A stretch of 9,752 bases of DNA, from assembly GCA_038239195.1 (NCBI GenBank), contig JBBSEZ010000380.1:1-9752 (forward strand). The letters are read 5' to 3'. Made by a program: the position numbers and the translations under genes. How positions within the stretch are numbered: the stretch's first letter is position 1; every line of letters starts with the position of its first letter. The notes under the pieces are model-generated. The model did not search any database, was not told the DNA's origin, and saw only the letters and a list, made by a program, of their open reading frames with translations. The DNA is from JBBSEZ01 sp038239195 (lineage in GTDB: Bacteria; Planctomycetota; Planctomycetia; Gemmatales; Gemmataceae). Positions 7,427-9,752 of this stretch are shown here, piece by piece.

Positions 7427-8320
7427 ATGGAAGCTGGCGCGCTGTTGGGGGCGGGTCGTGCGGGCGCGCCCGGCGAGCCCTGGTCGGAGCACTGGTCGGG
7501 TCGCTGGAAAGGGCAAGGACCCGAGTGGAACCTCTACTGCGGCGACGCCGACCGGGTTCTGGCGGCCCTACCCGAGGCCCGTTACGCCTGCGTGATCACC
7601 TCGCCGCCTTACTTCTGGCAGCGGGACTATCAGGTGGCTGGGCAGATCGGTCGCGAGCCCACTGTGGAAGGGTATGTCGAGGCCGTGGCCGATGCTATGG
7701 ACGGGGTCCGCCGCGTCCTCGCAACCAGCGGGGTGCTGTTCTTGAACCTCGGCGACACCTATTACTCCGGGAAGGGGCAGCCCCATGGCGGCGACCGCAA
7801 ACACACCGGGCGACGCACGGGTGGGCTGCGGGCTGTGGACACCAGCGGCCTGGGGAAGCCGAAGAAGACGTTGCTTGGCATGCCGTGGCGCGTGGCGCTG
7901 GAGATGATCGACAGGGGCTGGATTCTACGCGCGCCGATCATCTGGCGGCGCGAGAATGCCGTCCCCGAGCCGAACTCCGTTGATCGCCCATGGCGGACTT
8001 ACGAGTACGTCTTCCTCTTCAGCAAATGTCGGACTTACGGCTTCGACCGGGGGCCGCTCGTCGAGGAGGGAGTCGAGGACGTATGGACCGTCGAATCCCA
8101 GTCGCGGGCGGGCCGCGAACACCCCGCCGTGTTCCCGGCCGAGTTGGTGCGGCGTTGTCTCGCCATCGGGAACCCCTGCCGCGGCCCCGTGCTCGACCCG
8201 TTCGCCGGGAGCGCCACTGTCTTACGGGCCGCGCTGGAACTCGGCTGTCAGACAGACGGCATCGACCTTAGTCGGAAGTTCTGCCAGCTGATGGTGGGCG
8301 ACCTGACCGGCACGGGCTGA
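7427..8320 (+). CDS. Beta-class DNA methyltransferase (N4-cytosine/N6-adenine type)
   Basis: This 297-aa protein belongs to the N6_N4_Mtase family, which transfers a methyl group from S-adenosylmethionine to an exocyclic amino group in DNA. The catalytic motif IV, ITSPPY (57-62), comes first and the cofactor motif I, LDPFAGSAT (256-264), comes near the C-terminus: the beta-class order. TSPPY is more typical of N4-cytosine enzymes, while N6-adenine enzymes mostly have DPPY, so m4C is favoured but not proven. HPAVFP (232-237) fits the conserved stretch before motif I. Length is normal for a stand-alone modification enzyme; a target-recognition region would lie in about 110-190. No restriction endonuclease with a recognisable nuclease motif is adjacent. 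The gene converges on the DUF262 gene with one base between stop codons, which suggests they were acquired as a unit. It could equally be an orphan or phage-derived methyltransferase. Confidence 0.92.
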   Translation: MEAGALLGAGRAGAPGEPWSEHWSGRWKGQGPEWNLYCGDADRVLAALPEARYACVITSPPYFWQRDYQVAGQIGREPTVEGYVEAVADAMDGVRRVLATSGVLFLNLGDTYYSGKGQPHGGDRKHTGRRTGGLRAVDTSGLGKPKKTLLGMPWRVALEMIDRGWILRAPIIWRRENAVPEPNSVDRPWRTYEYVFLFSKCRTYGFDRGPLVEEGVEDVWTVESQSRAGREHPAVFPAELVRRCLAIGNPCRGPVLDPFAGSATVLRAALELGCQTDGIDLSRKFCQLMVGDLTGTG

Positions 8321-8321
8321 A

Positions 8322-9386
8322 TCACTTGCCCCGTTTTTCCTTCGGCCTGGGCGCGGGCTCGGGGGGGGCGAGGAGCGGCGCGATCACTTCCGCGCGGTCA
8401 ACCCGTGCGTATTTGTCGTTCGTAGCTTTTGTCGCCGCCTTCATGTATCGGAGGACCTGGGCCGGGACGTTGCGGGACTCGTCTGACTCGCCCTCCGGGC
8501 CAGCCTTGTACAGTTTGTCCACCTGGGTATAGAATTCGGTCAGACGCGGTCCGGCAGTCGCCGGGTCAAGTTGGGCCTTTCCCGTACGGATCAAGAAACA
8601 CGATTCCACAAGCAAGGTGAACTGGTCGGTCTTCTTCCACACCCGACACTTGGGCGGGAAGCGGCAGCCGTCGATGAAGCCGAAGGCGGCCTCCAACTGG
8701 CGCCCGACCGACTCCCTTTCGGGGAAGTCGTCGTTGTAACGGCCGAGATAATCGGCCAGCAACTCCTCGCGGCGGAAGTAGCCGGCGAGCAGCGTCGTAA
8801 CGAGTGTGAGCGTGAACGTGAGGTCACCCATTCGCTTCCAGTCGGCCGCCGAGAAGGTGCGGTGTCTGCGGAAGAACTCGTGTTCGGCCACTTTTTCGCA
8901 ATACGTCCGGTACTCGCCGGTGAAAAGGGCGTTGTACCGTTCGGTGGCCTTGAGCGCGTAATCGGTCGAGTTAATCCGGTTGAAGATGTCCGCAACGGTC
9001 GCGGAGTCCACCTCCCTCAGGTCGCGCACAGCCACCGGGTAACTGAGGAACCGTCTCTGTTCATCGAGGCCCAGGTCCGCGTAGCGTCGCACCTTCTTGT
9101 AAGAAATGTCGTCGGACCCGTTGAGGTACTCTCGCAAGGCGGAAACCCGCTGCTGCCCGTCCACCAGGTGGTCCACTCGCGTCCGGGTCGATGGGTCGGT
9201 GTGGCCGGTGACGATGAAGATTTCCGGGAACGGCAACCCCAGGGTCACGGTTTCAAGGAAGTGATCTTTAACGGCGGGCGTCCACACGGTTCGGCGTTGG
9301 AACGGCGGCTTCAACAGTAACCGCCCCTCCTCGACGTCTCGCACGAGGTCGTTCACTTGCCGGGAGGTGGTGATTGGGGGGATCAT
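8322..9386 (-). CDS. DUF262 (ParB/GmrS-like) protein
   Basis: With the start at 9386 this is a 354-aa protein whose first ~140 residues match DUF262, the N-terminal domain of the GmrS/GmrD family of modification-dependent restriction systems. Visible motifs are PPFQRRTVW (27-35), VDGQQR (75-80) and the FNRIN block (135-139). DUF262 is related to ParB/Srx-like nucleotide-binding folds. No DUF1524-type HNH nuclease is present, so this is not a complete GmrSD enzyme; the remaining ~200 residues are helical and unassigned, with a basic C-terminal tail. The ATG at 9384-9386 was preferred over TTG 9458 and ATG 9416 because AGGAG (9396-9400) lies 9 bases upstream, the domain begins at once, and the upstream frame ends in an ATGA overlap with it. 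Such proteins often sit in defence islands beside HEPN or nuclease partners, consistent with the coupled upstream frame here. Confidence 0.88.
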   Translation of the reverse strand: MIPPITTSRQVNDLVRDVEEGRLLLKPPFQRRTVWTPAVKDHFLETVTLGLPFPEIFIVTGHTDPSTRTRVDHLVDGQQRVSALREYLNGSDDISYKKVRRYADLGLDEQRRFLSYPVAVRDLREVDSATVADIFNRINSTDYALKATERYNALFTGEYRTYCEKVAEHEFFRRHRTFSAADWKRMGDLTFTLTLVTTLLAGYFRREELLADYLGRYNDDFPERESVGRQLEAAFGFIDGCRFPPKCRVWKKTDQFTLLVESCFLIRTGKAQLDPATAGPRLTEFYTQVDKLYKAGPEGESDESRNVPAQVLRYMKAATKATNDKYARVDRAEVIAPLLAPPEPAPRPKEKRGK

Positions 9387-9640
9387 CCGGGTTGGCTCCT
9401 GAGGGCTCGTTTGCATTGTTCCACCGCGATCTGCTGATACGCTGCGAGTCGCTGCCAATCACGATACACCCTCGCCGTGGCCCGCCGGTTACCGAACCGA
9501 CGGTCGCGGCCGAGTCCGTCGAAAAAGCGAACCCAATTATCGGACTGCTCGAACCGCCTGCCCGACGGCATGCCCCTAGGGTCAACCCATCCATGAAACA
9601 GCATGTTCCTAATTCGACTGTAGGAGTTGCCTTGCGTCAA
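9383..9640 (-). CDS. HEPN-motif protein, probably N-terminally truncated
   Basis: This frame ends in TGA 9383-9385, overlapping the DUF262 start as ATGA, so it is probably the upstream, translationally coupled partner. It reads YSRIRNMLFHG: the hexapeptide RNMLFH (codons 9593-9610) fits the HEPN ribonuclease consensus R-X4-6-H with the preferred Asn after Arg. The ~70 residues that follow (GWVDPRG, then a helical ARVYRDWQRLAAYQQIAVEQ) match nothing I know. HEPN domains are mostly all-helical RNases that need ~80-100 residues before this motif, so a start at TTG 9640 or ATG 9604 (the motif's Met) would leave an incomplete fold. The frame stays open to the window end, antisense to a probable transposase start. 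Either the gene continues beyond the window or its 5' part was lost to an insertion sequence. The HEPN call rests on one short motif plus context. Confidence 0.5.
   Translation of the reverse strand: MTQGNSYSRIRNMLFHGWVDPRGMPSGRRFEQSDNWVRFFDGLGRDRRFGNRRATARVYRDWQRLAAYQQIAVEQCKRALRSQPG
9396..9400 (-). promoter_or_regulatory. Shine-Dalgarno site deciding the DUF262 start
   Basis: AGGAG on the minus strand lies 9 bases before ATG 9384-9386. The two alternative upstream starts (ATG 9414-9416, TTG 9456-9458) lack a comparable site and would overlap the upstream gene more deeply. Confidence 0.7.
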
Positions 9641-9701
9641 GGCCAGGGAAGAGTGTAAAAGGGAGATCGGGAAAACGGAAGGCCAGTCGGAGATGCAGTC
9701 G

Positions 9702-9752
9702 ATGGATGATCGGTACGCCAGACGGAAGCAAGAGTTGTTGGCGGAGAGCGAG
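9702..9752 (+). CDS. Possible transposase, N-terminal 17 codons only
   Basis: The frame reads MDDRYARRKQELLAESE and runs off the window. GGAG (9689-9692) lies 9 bases before ATG 9702, a good ribosome site; ATG 9693 in the same frame is less well placed. From memory, similar short openings (MDxRYxxRKxELLAE) start IS4/IS701-type transposases in planctomycetes, but 17 residues cannot prove it. If it is a transposase, the left end of the insertion sequence lies between about 9605 and 9690, inside or beside the HEPN-motif frame. CTAA at 9609-9612 fits the short YTAR target reported for IS701-type elements, but without the other end this is only a suggestion. Confidence 0.35.
   Translation, partial: MDDRYARRKQELLAESE

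Noticed and set aside
6957..7595. Treating the kinase-tail frame as an intact 212-aa gene
   Set aside because: Similarity stops near 7290 and the rest is out-of-frame reading of the methyltransferase leader and 5' end; no credible start or ribosome site is present.
8322..9386. Complete GmrSD-type restriction enzyme
   Set aside because: Only the DUF262 half is visible; there is no DUF1524/HNH nuclease motif in the remaining ~200 residues.
9387..9458. Longer DUF262 protein starting at TTG 9458 or ATG 9416
   Set aside because: ATG 9386 has a strong AGGAG at ideal spacing and an ATGA overlap with the upstream frame, and the domain begins immediately after it.
1..9752. CRISPR array, tRNA or rRNA genes
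   Set aside because: No regularly spaced direct repeats and no tRNA or rRNA signatures were seen on either strand.

Overview
This GC-rich window reads as an accessory or defence-type island from a planctomycete, probably a Gemmataceae relative. The lineage call is an inference. It rests on a decayed fragment at about 6912-7295 that resembles the C-terminal tails of the large TPR-containing Ser/Thr kinases of that group, on GC-rich codon use, and on the start of what looks like a planctomycete-type transposase at the right edge.

Layout: (1) 1-930, + strand, is the C-terminal ~310 residues of catalase-peroxidase KatG, a housekeeping flank. (2) 948-1029 is an 82-bp imperfect palindrome with perfect 16-bp terminal inverted repeats. 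(3) 1104-6481, - strand, is a two-gene operon: an 872-aa dynamin-like large GTPase with an N-terminal zinc ribbon, then a 920-aa SNF2-type helicase/translocase. The two genes share an ATGA stop/start overlap. (4) 6482-6911 holds no convincing gene and carries the operon's putative promoter. (5) 6912-7295 is a remnant of a kinase C-terminus. (6) 7427-8320, + strand, is a beta-class DNA methyltransferase with a TSPPY motif. (7) 8322-9386, - strand, is a DUF262 (ParB-like/GmrS-like) protein. It converges on the methyltransferase with one base between the stop codons and is itself ATGA-coupled to an upstream reading frame (9383-9640 and possibly beyond). That frame carries an RNMLFH motif, matching the HEPN ribonuclease consensus RX4-6H. 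(8) 9702-9752, + strand, is the start of a probable transposase gene.

The strongest candidate for an undescribed system is the coupled dynamin-like GTPase plus SNF2 helicase pair. I do not recognise it as a named defence system. A second unit, HEPN-motif protein plus DUF262 facing a DNA methyltransferase, has the parts of a modification-dependent conflict system, but its HEPN gene may be cut by an insertion sequence at the window edge. Whether the two units act together cannot be decided from this sequence. Function, lineage and novelty are all inferences; motifs, overlaps and repeat structure are read directly.
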